In this document: one piece after another, positions 45,149-54,054 of the stretch
How the letters are laid out: each line of letters opens with the position of its first letter
Position numbering within the stretch: position 1 is the first letter of the stretch
Source: CAXRDE01 sp964229355
GTDB taxonomy: Bacteria > Cyanobacteriota > Sericytochromatia > UBA7694
Length of the DNA: 64,000 nucleotides
Direction: 5' to 3'
Assembly (NCBI GenBank): GCA_964229355.1
Contig: CAXRDE010000019.1
Coordinates: 1-64,000, forward strand
Notes under the pieces: generated by a model
The model's input: only the letters and a program-made list of their open reading frames with translations
What the model was told of the DNA's origin: nothing
The model's database searches: none
Program-made: the position numbers and the translations under genes

Positions 45149-46636
45149 TTACCGCTGTTGTTCCAGCAGGGCTGCTTGCAATTGATCTTTTGTAACATAA
45201 TCCATGGCCAATAAAATATCTCCCAGTAAAATCCGTTTTTCAGCAGGTGCGCTGTGTTGCACACACAAGGCATACGCAAGTTGCCACTCTTCAATGACAC
45301 CCATGTCCACCAAAACTTGCCCCAGAGGACGGCGTTGAAAACGTCCCTGAGCAGCAAGCACCTCCTGGAGTTGGGCCTCTGTTAAATGCCCCTGCATGAC
45401 CAGAATATCTCCGAGCGGCGTATATTCATGGCCCAGTTCTTTTTGCTTCAACAAAGCCGCATCCAATTGCTCTTGAGAAATATACTCGCGTTCTAGCAAC
45501 AGTTGGCCCAGGGGACGATGCGTGGGGTGCGCCACCTCTGCGATGGGTTTGGCGACCGAAACAGGCGTGCTTTGAGAGACAGACGTCGGCTCCGCATCCT
45601 GATAATGACTAACCAGCGCAGCCTCAATCTTTTCACGGGTGGTGTATCCCATGGCCACAAGAATCTCACCCAATTTTTGACTGGCATGGGCAGGGGTAAA
45701 CTGTAAGCGCAAAGCATGGGCCAGCTGCCATTCCTGGATAACCCCCGCCTGCAGAAGCACGTCACCCACACGGGGTTTGGGTACCTGTTGCGTCCGCGCC
45801 TGTTGGCGTTTTTCTTCAGCCAGCATATCCTGGAGTAAATCCGTAGAGATATAGCCCATCTCCACTAAAATTTCACCCAACGGTTTATGCATCACATGCG
45901 GCAAACGCTCCTGATAATCCAGGGCATCCTGAAGCTCGGATTCAGTCAAGTGTCCGGCGGCAATTAACTTGCGACCCAAAGGCAAATGCACGCGAGACTC
46001 AGCCTGCTGAAGTGGCACCTGGGACATGTCGGGCGTCAGGCGCGGCCCAGCCTCTAATCCTCCCGAAAAATACGGTGAAGACGTTCCTGGCTCATGCGGT
46101 TCTTCTTCAGGGTTTTGCGTCACAGCTGGCATGTCTTCCGCAAGTGGTGAGGCGCCCGCATCATTCTCAACATGGGCAAAAGCCTGAGCTAAACGGGATT
46201 TTAAACCGGAGTCCTCTTTAGCGTTGAGTGACTTTAGCGTCCGGCTTTGCTGAATTTGGTGCTGCGAAATCGCTTGCTCAATGCCCTGCCTGGTGGCAAA
46301 GCCCATATCTACAAGGACTTCAGCCACATGCTCACGCGAGAAAGAATCCAGCACGGCCAGCGCCTGGGTCAACTGTTCGGGCGAAACAAGGCCTTGCTCC
46401 AAAAGAATCTGGCTAATGGGGTCCTTGCTGGCATAGTATTGGTTTCCCAGCATTGAGACCAGCTGCTCTTCAGTCATGTACTCAAATTCCAGTACAATGT
46501 CTGTAAAGCTCATGTACTGTCCAGGGGGTAAGCGACACTGGTACTCTAAAATACCTGTGACCTGACTTTGAGATAACACTCCCTTGTCAATCAAGGTACG
46601 GGCTAAACTTTGATGTTCCGGCGGCTTATCATCCAT
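45149..46636 (-). CDS. MshEN-repeat protein, twelve motifs, no ATPase domain
   Basis: 495 residues made of three blocks of four MshEN-type motifs (~10-130, ~218-347, ~374-493), for example LPLGRKLIAAGHL, KPLGEILVEMGYI, PRVGDVLLQAGVIQEW and KLGEILVAMGYTT. Blocks 2 and 3 have clean LG motifs; block 1 is eroded. Disordered Ser/Pro/Glu linkers join the blocks. No Walker motif, membrane helix or output domain is present. Likely roles are a c-di-GMP-binding scaffold or sponge, or a partner for a pilus/secretion ATPase; both are inferences. GGAGC precedes the ATG. Confidence 0.8.
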   Translation of the reverse strand: MDDKPPEHQSLARTLIDKGVLSQSQVTGILEYQCRLPPGQYMSFTDIVLEFEYMTEEQLVSMLGNQYYASKDPISQILLEQGLVSPEQLTQALAVLDSFSREHVAEVLVDMGFATRQGIEQAISQHQIQQSRTLKSLNAKEDSGLKSRLAQAFAHVENDAGASPLAEDMPAVTQNPEEEPHEPGTSSPYFSGGLEAGPRLTPDMSQVPLQQAESRVHLPLGRKLIAAGHLTESELQDALDYQERLPHVMHKPLGEILVEMGYISTDLLQDMLAEEKRQQARTQQVPKPRVGDVLLQAGVIQEWQLAHALRLQFTPAHASQKLGEILVAMGYTTREKIEAALVSHYQDAEPTSVSQSTPVSVAKPIAEVAHPTHRPLGQLLLEREYISQEQLDAALLKQKELGHEYTPLGDILVMQGHLTEAQLQEVLAAQGRFQRRPLGQVLVDMGVIEEWQLAYALCVQHSAPAEKRILLGDILLAMDYVTKDQLQAALLEQQR

Positions 46637-46683
46637 GACTCAGCTCCTTCGTTCTTAAATTTTAGCATGACCCTTTTCAAACC

Positions 46684-47481
46684 ATGAAAAGCCTGATGCT
46701 CCTCTTTGGGCAAGTGCTGGCGATTGCCCTTGGCCTGGGCAGTTTCTTTTTGTGTATTGCATACCTAAGCCCTGCTTCCTGGCATTTCCCACTTCCCTGG
46801 GAAACACGTTACGTGGTTTTACTTTACTTAAGTCTTTTCTTATTGATCAAGTCTTATCGTAAAAGTCATCGCTTCCCCATCGGTCCTGGCCCCCTGCGAT
46901 CTGTGGGCATGGGTTTTTTAGCAAGCACACTGATTCTAAGCGTCTGCTGGAGTATCGGGGTTTTAACCCATGCCCTAACCTGGGAATACAAAAGTCTTCC
47001 CCTGCTTCAACTTTTTCATATTCTGGGACTCGCCTTTGCCATTGCCTGGTTTGAAGAAGCCTTATTTCGGGGGCTGGTTTTTCATCTCTTACGCAAGACC
47101 CCCTACTCGCTTCTTCATGCCATGATCTTACAGAGCTTTATTTTTGCTTTGCTCCACCAATTGAATAGCCAGTGGAGCCTTTCGATGCGCGTGGGCTCAG
47201 GGGTAGGCCTTTTTCTCTGTGCCCTGATTTTAACCCAGGTGCGGGTCATGAGCGACCACCTGGGCTGGAGTATTGGCTTACACGGGGGATGGATTTTCTT
47301 GTGTCAGTGGGCTGCCTATAGTGGTGCCCTTACCCATCAAACCACCGGTGGATACTGGCAAAGGCTCAGCTTTCAAGAGGTCAATCCTGTGAGCGGAATT
47401 GTGGGTATTCTACTGCTGACAGGTGTTAGTTATGTCATAATGAGTGCAAATCGTACACAAGAAATGAAGGTGTACAAGTGA
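46684..47481 (+). CDS. CPBP-family intramembrane protease
   Basis: 265 residues with about 7-8 membrane helices. The catalytic signature is present: WFEEALFRGLVFHLL (EExxxR) and FALLHQLN (metal-binding His). Members cleave prenylated or other membrane substrates, and some give bacteriocin self-immunity. It ends 13 bases before pepA, so both probably share a transcript. Confidence 0.85.
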   Translation: MKSLMLLFGQVLAIALGLGSFFLCIAYLSPASWHFPLPWETRYVVLLYLSLFLLIKSYRKSHRFPIGPGPLRSVGMGFLASTLILSVCWSIGVLTHALTWEYKSLPLLQLFHILGLAFAIAWFEEALFRGLVFHLLRKTPYSLLHAMILQSFIFALLHQLNSQWSLSMRVGSGVGLFLCALILTQVRVMSDHLGWSIGLHGGWIFLCQWAAYSGALTHQTTGGYWQRLSFQEVNPVSGIVGILLLTGVSYVIMSANRTQEMKVYK

Positions 47482-47494
47482 AAGGTAAATACGA

Positions 47495-49027
47495 ATGGAA
47501 GTTCAAGTTCTCTCTAAATCTCTCGATACCATCGAGACCGAACTCCTGGTTCTCACCGTCTTTGAAGATCAACTCGACAAGCTCGACTACTGCAAGGTTA
47601 TCGACGAAAAACTGGGAGGTAAGCTCTCTCGCATTATTGAATCCGGTGAAGTCAAAGGCAAGTACCGTGAATTCACCCTCTTACACACAGAAAATATTGG
47701 TGCCAGCCGCATTCTAATCATGGGTCTGGGCAAATCAAAAGACTTCTCTCTCGATCGCATTCGCTCCATTGCGGCAAACTCTTCGCGTTATGCCCGCCGC
47801 ATCAACATTCGCGAAATGGCGATTCACGACTTTATTGACTTTGATGCCGCCACCCCAGACATCGGCGAAGCGATTGTAGAAGGTATTTTATTGGGCATGT
47901 ACCGCTTCAATAAATACAAAAGCACAAAAAAAGATGCCGACAACGCACAAAAACTGAACACCCTGAAAATTGCCTCTAGCTCAGAAGATCGGGTCGCCGA
48001 GTTACAAGAAGGCGCCAACAAAGGGAAAAACCTGGCGGAAAGCGCCAACTTCGCCCGTGATCTGGTGAACGAGCCAGGCAACAAAATGACCCCTGCGATT
48101 TTTGCCGATGAAGCCGTAAAGGTTGCTGAAACCCTCGAAAATGTGAGCATAAAGGTTTTAGAAAAAGCGGATATTGAAGCCGAAGGCATGGGATCTTTCC
48201 TGGCCGTCTCTCTGGGCTCTGACCTACCCCCCAAAATGGTCGTTATGGAATACAAAGGCAACCCCGGTGGAAAAACCATCGGGATCGTTGGCAAAGGCGT
48301 CACCTTTGACAGCGGTGGCTACGATCTCAAGCCTTCCAGCGGTATGTTGAGAATGTACGGCGACATGGGTGGAGCCGCTGCGACGCTGGCAGCCTTCAAA
48401 GCCATTGCGCAGCAAAAATTGCCTGTGAACGTGGTCATTGTCACGCCCTTAACGGAAAACCTTGTGAACGGCAAAGCCTTTAAACCCTCTGACATTTTAA
48501 CCTCCATGTCAGGAAAAACCATCGAAGTCCTCAACACCGATGCCGAAGGTCGTTTGATTCTTTGTGACGCCATGACCTATATTCAGAAATATCACAACCC
48601 TGACGTGTTGGTGGATATTGCCACCTTAACGGGCGCTGCCATCATTGCTTTGGGCCGCACCGTATCTGCCACCCTGACCAATGACGATGAACTCTACCAA
48701 CGTCTTTATGACGCCGGAGAATACTCGGGTGAACGCGTCTGGCGCTTGCCTCTGTACGATGAATTCCGCTCACAGCTCGTTTCTGACGTGGCAGACATTG
48801 AAAATGTTGGCGGACGTTCCGCAGGCACCATCACCGCAGCCATGTTTTTAAAAGATTTTGTGGATGAAGATCGTCCCTGGATTCACATTGACATTGCTGG
48901 CACCTCCATGATGGAAGAAGAAATTGCCCGCTACGTGAAAAACCCCTATCTGCCCAAAGAGGGGGGAACCGGTACCGGAACCCGTCTCTTGTACCACTTT
49001 GTTGAAAGCTTTACCGAAGACCATTAA
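47495..49027 (+). CDS. pepA: Leucyl aminopeptidase (M17)
   Basis: 510 residues. FDSGGYDLKPS (metal Lys/Asp), NTDAEGRLIL (metal and catalytic), and DIATLTGAAIIALG are the M17 signatures. It removes N-terminal residues from peptides in the cytosol as a hexamer with two metal ions. AAGGT precedes the ATG. Confidence 0.95.
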   Translation: MEVQVLSKSLDTIETELLVLTVFEDQLDKLDYCKVIDEKLGGKLSRIIESGEVKGKYREFTLLHTENIGASRILIMGLGKSKDFSLDRIRSIAANSSRYARRINIREMAIHDFIDFDAATPDIGEAIVEGILLGMYRFNKYKSTKKDADNAQKLNTLKIASSSEDRVAELQEGANKGKNLAESANFARDLVNEPGNKMTPAIFADEAVKVAETLENVSIKVLEKADIEAEGMGSFLAVSLGSDLPPKMVVMEYKGNPGGKTIGIVGKGVTFDSGGYDLKPSSGMLRMYGDMGGAAATLAAFKAIAQQKLPVNVVIVTPLTENLVNGKAFKPSDILTSMSGKTIEVLNTDAEGRLILCDAMTYIQKYHNPDVLVDIATLTGAAIIALGRTVSATLTNDDELYQRLYDAGEYSGERVWRLPLYDEFRSQLVSDVADIENVGGRSAGTITAAMFLKDFVDEDRPWIHIDIAGTSMMEEEIARYVKNPYLPKEGGTGTGTRLLYHFVESFTEDH

Positions 49028-49053
49028 GACCGTGTTCGGTTTGTAATCCAAGC

Positions 49054-49083
49054 AGCAGGTGCCTCAGAAAGAGTGCACCTGCT
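49054..49083 (+). terminator. Possible weak terminator after pepA
   Basis: Arms AGCAGGTGC (49054-49062) and GCACCTGCT (49075-49083) pair perfectly around a 12-base loop and are followed by TCTGTTT. The T-run is short, so it may act as a partial terminator. Confidence 0.45.
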
Positions 49084-49101
49084 TCTGTTTAGAAAGCCTG
49101 T

Positions 49102-50505
49102 ATGTCATACCCCCACGTTAGCCCTTTGGCACTGTTTAGCCTATTGGCCATGCTTTTTTTGGCCGCCATTGACACCACCATCCTTACCACGGCCATGCCG
49201 CTCATTGTCAAGCGCCTGGGGCAACCCGCCCTTTACCATTGGGTATTTACGGCCTTTATGTTGGCCTCAACCCTTTCGCTTCCCTTCTATGGCAAATTTG
49301 CCGATGATATCGGCATTAAGCGTTGTATGACCGTCGCGGGTTCTGTTTTTATTGTGGGGTCTGCCTTATGCATGCTGGCTAGCGACATGCCCTTTCTGGT
49401 CTTTGCACGGGCCATTCAGGGATTGGGAGCCGGAGGCATTCAAGGGTTAACCATGATTGCCTTTGGCGCCTTGTTTCCTCCTGAGGAACGCGGCGCCAAA
49501 CAAAGTTTAATCAGCGTGGTGTGGGGCGTGTCAAGTCTTGCGGGCCCTGCCACAGGGGGTTATTTGGTGCAACAGCTTTCCTGGCGATGGATTTTTGGTC
49601 TTACGGTGGCCATCGGCATCATCGCGCTGGGAATATTCAGTTTTAGCTTTCCGCAATCCCACGCTGAAGCAAGTACACCGCCCCCACGCAAAGCCTTTGA
49701 TATGCCCAGCATTTTTTTATTAATGACCGGGCTGAGCGCTTTTATTTTATTGGGCGGTACCCATCAGTGGGTTTATCAGGTCATCGGTTACAGTCTGGTG
49801 GGCCTGTTATTCTGGGGTTTCCTACGCCGCCAACAGCGCGCCAGCACGCCACTCATTCCGCTCAGTTTATTTCAAGAGCCGATTTATTGTCTGGCCTGCC
49901 TGATTACCTTTAGCTCTGTTTTTGTGGGCTTTGCGGCCTTGACCTATATTCCCATGTACCTTCAAGATGTGCGTCACTTCAGTCCCGACGAAGCGGGCGT
50001 CTATATGACCCCCATGATGCTGGCCTGGCCCCTGGCTTCGGCCACCGCTGGCTTTTTGTTAAACCGTCTGGGGCTACGCTGGCCCGTGGTGATGGGCACC
50101 TGTCTCTGCGGCTTGAGCATGGTGGCCTGGTCCGGTATGGCAGCGGGTATGATTCCGCAAACCTCAAGCGCGCTGTTGTTCTGGTGCCTATTGTTTGGCC
50201 TGGGGATGGGAGGATTAACCTCTTCGCTCATGGTCACGGCCCAAACCCTGGTACGCCCCCAGCAGTTAGGCGTGGCTTCTTCAACCCTGGTATTGCTGCG
50301 CAGTATTGGAACCACCCTGGGCATTAGCTTAATGGGCAATTTACAAGTGCTGGCCACGCCCCTCGTGGGCCTGTCTCAGGCCATGACCTGGATCTTTGTC
50401 GTCCTGGTGTATTTTGCCCTGGCAAACATGTTAGCAGCGACCCAGATGCCGAATATGTCACCCAAGCAGTTGAGCCTTCAAAAACAGCCTACACAAGCAA
50501 CTTAA
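49102..50505 (+). CDS. MFS transporter, DHA2-type
   Basis: 467 residues with about 14 membrane helices. The N-terminal LDTTIL-like motif (FLAAIDTTILTTAMPLI) and ARAIQGLGAGGIQGL are typical of DHA2 drug-type exporters. These use the proton gradient; substrate is unknown. It follows pepA by 74 bases with a weak hairpin between. Confidence 0.85.
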   Translation: MSYPHVSPLALFSLLAMLFLAAIDTTILTTAMPLIVKRLGQPALYHWVFTAFMLASTLSLPFYGKFADDIGIKRCMTVAGSVFIVGSALCMLASDMPFLVFARAIQGLGAGGIQGLTMIAFGALFPPEERGAKQSLISVVWGVSSLAGPATGGYLVQQLSWRWIFGLTVAIGIIALGIFSFSFPQSHAEASTPPPRKAFDMPSIFLLMTGLSAFILLGGTHQWVYQVIGYSLVGLLFWGFLRRQQRASTPLIPLSLFQEPIYCLACLITFSSVFVGFAALTYIPMYLQDVRHFSPDEAGVYMTPMMLAWPLASATAGFLLNRLGLRWPVVMGTCLCGLSMVAWSGMAAGMIPQTSSALLFWCLLFGLGMGGLTSSLMVTAQTLVRPQQLGVASSTLVLLRSIGTTLGISLMGNLQVLATPLVGLSQAMTWIFVVLVYFALANMLAATQMPNMSPKQLSLQKQPTQAT

Positions 50506-50508
50506 CGC

Positions 50509-50763
50509 TCAGGGTCGGGGAGTGTGGACGGTGTCTACACCCGGTTGGTGGGTATACCGTTCGTTGATAAAACGGGATAAGGCCTGGGCAGCTTCATCAT
50601 AGGTGTAACCGTAACGCTCTTGAATGCGTCCAATGAGAACCTCTCGGCGTCCGTCCACCCGCGCATAATCATCATCGGTGAGTTTCCCAAAAGCACGCAA
50701 GATTTCACCCTTCCATTGGTGCCAAATTCCGTTAATTTCCTGGTTCACATCTTTTTCAGCCAT
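50509..50763 (-). CDS. CsbD-like protein
   Basis: 84 residues. IWHQWKGEILRAFGKLTDDDYARVDGRRE and LIGRIQERYGYTYDEAAQAL in outline match CsbD, a small helical stress protein that is strongly induced in many bacteria. Function is unknown. GGAGTGA precedes the ATG. It is divergent from the transporter-HEAT-cNMP gene. Confidence 0.85.
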   Translation of the reverse strand: MAEKDVNQEINGIWHQWKGEILRAFGKLTDDDYARVDGRREVLIGRIQERYGYTYDEAAQALSRFINERYTHQPGVDTVHTPRP

Positions 50764-50897
50764 GATTCACTCCTCTTTAATGTTCGTTATCGTTCTCTCT
50801 ATGGGTACCGTAGCGAATCGTCTTCAAAAAAAGCGCAAAAGCGCTATCAAAAAACACTTAAAATATTTTGTTATTTTCTTGTTACACTGAAGGGAAT

Positions 50898-53800
50898 ATG
50901 TTGCGCTATATTCAATTTTACGCCAATCAAATGACGGGCCTTCGCACACGGGAGTGGCCCTTGTTTCTTCGTTTATTTCAGCATATTTTTCTGATTTTGT
51001 GTTTGATTATTCTGTTGCGCAGCGTCAATAACGGCTTGCTTTTGAGTACCTACTCTCCCCGTGTCTACCCCTGGTACTTCATGGCTGAGGCCCTGCTGAG
51101 CTTTTGTTTATCGTTGGTGTATACCCGCTGGGCAAAACCCAGCTGGTCTCTGGCCCAACAGCAAAGCCTGGTCCTCAGTGTATTTGCCGCCAGCATTATT
51201 TTCAGCCGCCTGGGCATTTTCGTCGGGATACGCTGGGTACATTTTGCCCTCCCGGTGATCTGTGACGCGCTAAGCGCTATCTTGCTTTTGCAGAGCTGGA
51301 GTTTGTTTTCAAATCTTGTGACGGGACGACAAGCCAAGCGCTTCTTTCCGTTATTGGGTCTGGGGGGCACCGCAGGCTCCATTCTTGGCGGCTGGCTTTC
51401 GGCGCAGGCGGCCGGTTGGGTCGGCACCCCCAACACGCTGTTTTTCGCTTTGCTGATGATGAGCGCCATCGCTTATACCCTTCGTCATATTGGTCAGTTG
51501 CCCACTGTGGCACCGATCAATGCAGACCTCCCCGAGATGGCTGCCCCCACCGAAGCCCGCCGCCATCTCAAAGACGCCCTGGCCCCCCTGTTTAAGCACC
51601 CGCTTTTGCTTTATGTGCTGGGTGTCTTGCTGACGGTACGCATTACCTCGACGCTCATGGACTACCAAATGCAACTGCAGGTCAAGGCGCTAAACGACCA
51701 GGATGCCATGACCTCTTATATGGGGCAGTTTTTTGCTTTAACCAGTATTTTCACCTTAATTGTGCAACTGTTTTTAGAAAGCCGTTTTATTCAGCGTTTT
51801 GGTTTAATTTGGGGGCTGGCAAGCACCCCGCTGGCTCTGTTTATGGGCACCTTAATCTACATGATTCATCCCAGCCTGCTCAGCATTAGTGCCTTAAAAT
51901 TTACCGAATCGCTCACCCGTTACTCTCCCTTCAAAACAGCCACCGAGTTGGCCTATATCCCCTTTGAACCCCGCCTACGCAATAACCTGCGTATTTTGAC
52001 CAACGGTCTGCTTAGCGTGGGAACAGTCCCCATGATTAGTTTAGCTATTTTGGTTTTTGCAGAGCGCATGTCAGTTCTGATTGGTTTAAGTCTAGGCTTT
52101 GCGGGTCTGGGGGTTTACCTGAGTTTATTGGTGGCCCGCCCTTACCGAGAAAAACTCCAGGGGTCGTTAGCCCATAAGCGTCTGAGTTCCCAATACTCAC
52201 CGGGTTTGACCCATGCTTTTACCCGTGAAAGCCTACAATCGTTTTTTCAAAGCTCACGGCCCGTTAAGGTGTCCTTTTTTTTAAATCACGTTCTCAAACA
52301 GCGCATTGAACTGCCCTTTTTGCCCTGGCAACACCTGCTATACAGCGAGGACGCTAGCGTTAGAGAGCTCACCTGGCGCTTACTGTATCGCTTTCCAGAC
52401 CCTGAGGTGTTGACATTACTTCCAGATCTGTTAACCGAAGAGCGCGAATCTCGCGTACAAGAAGCCGCTATAAAAGCCTTACGTCGCATTGGCGATGATC
52501 GGCTCAATGCGCTCATGCTCAATTGGTTACCCCAGGTCGCCCTGCGTGTACAAGTAGAATGTTTGGTGTATTTATTTGCCTGCGGAGGCATTGAAGGCAT
52601 TTTAAAAGGTGCCGAACACCTGCAGCATTGGATCCACCACCCCACACCTCGCCATCGCAGTGCCGCGGCGTATACCATGGGAGAAATCGGCATTCGCTTC
52701 TTTCGCCAGGATTATTTGAGTCTGTTGCAAGACCCTGAATTGAGCGTTCGGCGAGCCTGTCTCAGAGCCGCCCGCAAAGAGGTACCGGATAGCCTGTTAC
52801 CGCTTTTGGTACGTCAATTGGCAGACGCAGACCTGGGAGTACTGGGTGCCGAAAGCTTAAAAAGTTTGAATATAGCGCAGTTAGAACCCGCTTGCCGCAG
52901 TCAACTGAGCTTCTTACGCCAGCACCCGGCCAGTCTCAAGAACCTGGTTATTTTAATGGGCAAGTTTACGGATCCCCTCGCCTTGAAACTGATGATGGAT
53001 TTATTTACAGAACCCGATTTTTCGCTAAAGTACTGTATTGTGCAGCACCTGTCTCAGCTCAGACAAGAACACGATCTGGATCTCTCGCATTATTACACGC
53101 CCTTACAAACCCAGCTTTCTGAAGAAGTTTATTTTGGTTTTTTATACCTGCAAGTGCTTTACCAAATTCAAGAAAAACTAGCCCATAAACCGCGGTTCCG
53201 ATTTTTGCACGCTGAAATGGAGCGGCTGTATCAACAGCGGGTGGACATGCTCTTCTTATTGCTAGGCCTGCTGTACCCTTCTTATGAAATGGAACAGGCA
53301 CGCCAGAACTATCTCAGTGGCGATCCCCACTTCCGCTCCCTGAGCCTGGAGGTCTTAAACTATACCTTAGAGTCTGAATGGGTTGCCCCCATCACGACCC
53401 TTTTAGACGATATCTCGGCAGGTCAAAAAATTAGACGCGCCCATGAAAACCAGTGGAGCGAAAATATTTTAGACACGCCCTGGCAGGATCACAGTTTCAT
53501 TCACAAACATTATTGGCTTGCTCAGTTAAGTCAATGGTGTTTATCTTCTCCCCAGGAGCTCACGATGTTTCCGATTATTGAACGCATGTTTGTTCTTCAA
53601 CAATCTCCCTTGTTTGCCCGCTTTGGCGCTGAAGTCCTCAGCCAAATTGCTGAGCTTTGTCATCACCAACGTCACCCCGAGGGCACCCCTATTTTTCAAG
53701 AAGGAGAGCCCAGCAACGCCTTCTATTTTATTGCCAAAGGACAGGTGGATATTTATCAGCAAGGCCGCTGTATTCACACCATGAATACCTTTGAAGGCTT

Positions 53801-54002
53801 TGGAGAAATTGAGCTCTTAAGCGAATGCCCTCGCTTAAGCACGGTGATAACCACCACGAAAACGGAGCTTTTATGCCTGCAGTACCAGGATTTCCTGGAT
53901 TTGATGGAAAGTTACCCCCAATTCTCTCTATCGCTCTTGAAAAGTCTGGCTCAACGCCTCAGCATACAAATGGGAGCGCTTTCGTCAAGCACTCCGCATT
54001 AA
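50898..54002 (+). CDS. Nucleotide-transporter-like/HEAT/cNMP-domain fusion
   Basis: About 1034 residues from ATG 50898 (GAAGGG as SD; the frame opens at a TTG 30 bases earlier). Residues ~15-425 are about 10-12 membrane helices of the MFS/ATP-ADP translocase (Npt1/Tlc)-like type (FFPLLGLGGTAGSILGGWLS, KFTESLTRYSPFKTATELAY). Residues ~470-740 are HEAT-like repeats (VQEAAIKALRRIGDDRLN, PELSVRRACLRAARKE). Residues ~915-1020 are a cNMP-binding domain (IFQEGEPSNAFYFIAKGQVDIY, GFGEIELLSECPRLSTV). Function is unknown. It precedes the kelch lipoprotein by 52 bases. Confidence 0.8.
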   Translation: MLRYIQFYANQMTGLRTREWPLFLRLFQHIFLILCLIILLRSVNNGLLLSTYSPRVYPWYFMAEALLSFCLSLVYTRWAKPSWSLAQQQSLVLSVFAASIIFSRLGIFVGIRWVHFALPVICDALSAILLLQSWSLFSNLVTGRQAKRFFPLLGLGGTAGSILGGWLSAQAAGWVGTPNTLFFALLMMSAIAYTLRHIGQLPTVAPINADLPEMAAPTEARRHLKDALAPLFKHPLLLYVLGVLLTVRITSTLMDYQMQLQVKALNDQDAMTSYMGQFFALTSIFTLIVQLFLESRFIQRFGLIWGLASTPLALFMGTLIYMIHPSLLSISALKFTESLTRYSPFKTATELAYIPFEPRLRNNLRILTNGLLSVGTVPMISLAILVFAERMSVLIGLSLGFAGLGVYLSLLVARPYREKLQGSLAHKRLSSQYSPGLTHAFTRESLQSFFQSSRPVKVSFFLNHVLKQRIELPFLPWQHLLYSEDASVRELTWRLLYRFPDPEVLTLLPDLLTEERESRVQEAAIKALRRIGDDRLNALMLNWLPQVALRVQVECLVYLFACGGIEGILKGAEHLQHWIHHPTPRHRSAAAYTMGEIGIRFFRQDYLSLLQDPELSVRRACLRAARKEVPDSLLPLLVRQLADADLGVLGAESLKSLNIAQLEPACRSQLSFLRQHPASLKNLVILMGKFTDPLALKLMMDLFTEPDFSLKYCIVQHLSQLRQEHDLDLSHYYTPLQTQLSEEVYFGFLYLQVLYQIQEKLAHKPRFRFLHAEMERLYQQRVDMLFLLLGLLYPSYEMEQARQNYLSGDPHFRSLSLEVLNYTLESEWVAPITTLLDDISAGQKIRRAHENQWSENILDTPWQDHSFIHKHYWLAQLSQWCLSSPQELTMFPIIERMFVLQQSPLFARFGAEVLSQIAELCHHQRHPEGTPIFQEGEPSNAFYFIAKGQVDIYQQGRCIHTMNTFEGFGEIELLSECPRLSTVITTTKTELLCLQYQDFLDLMESYPQFSLSLLKSLAQRLSIQMGALSSSTPH

Positions 54003-54054
54003 AACACGGTACAATTAAAGATATACACCCTCAGATACAGGACAAGGCGGCACT

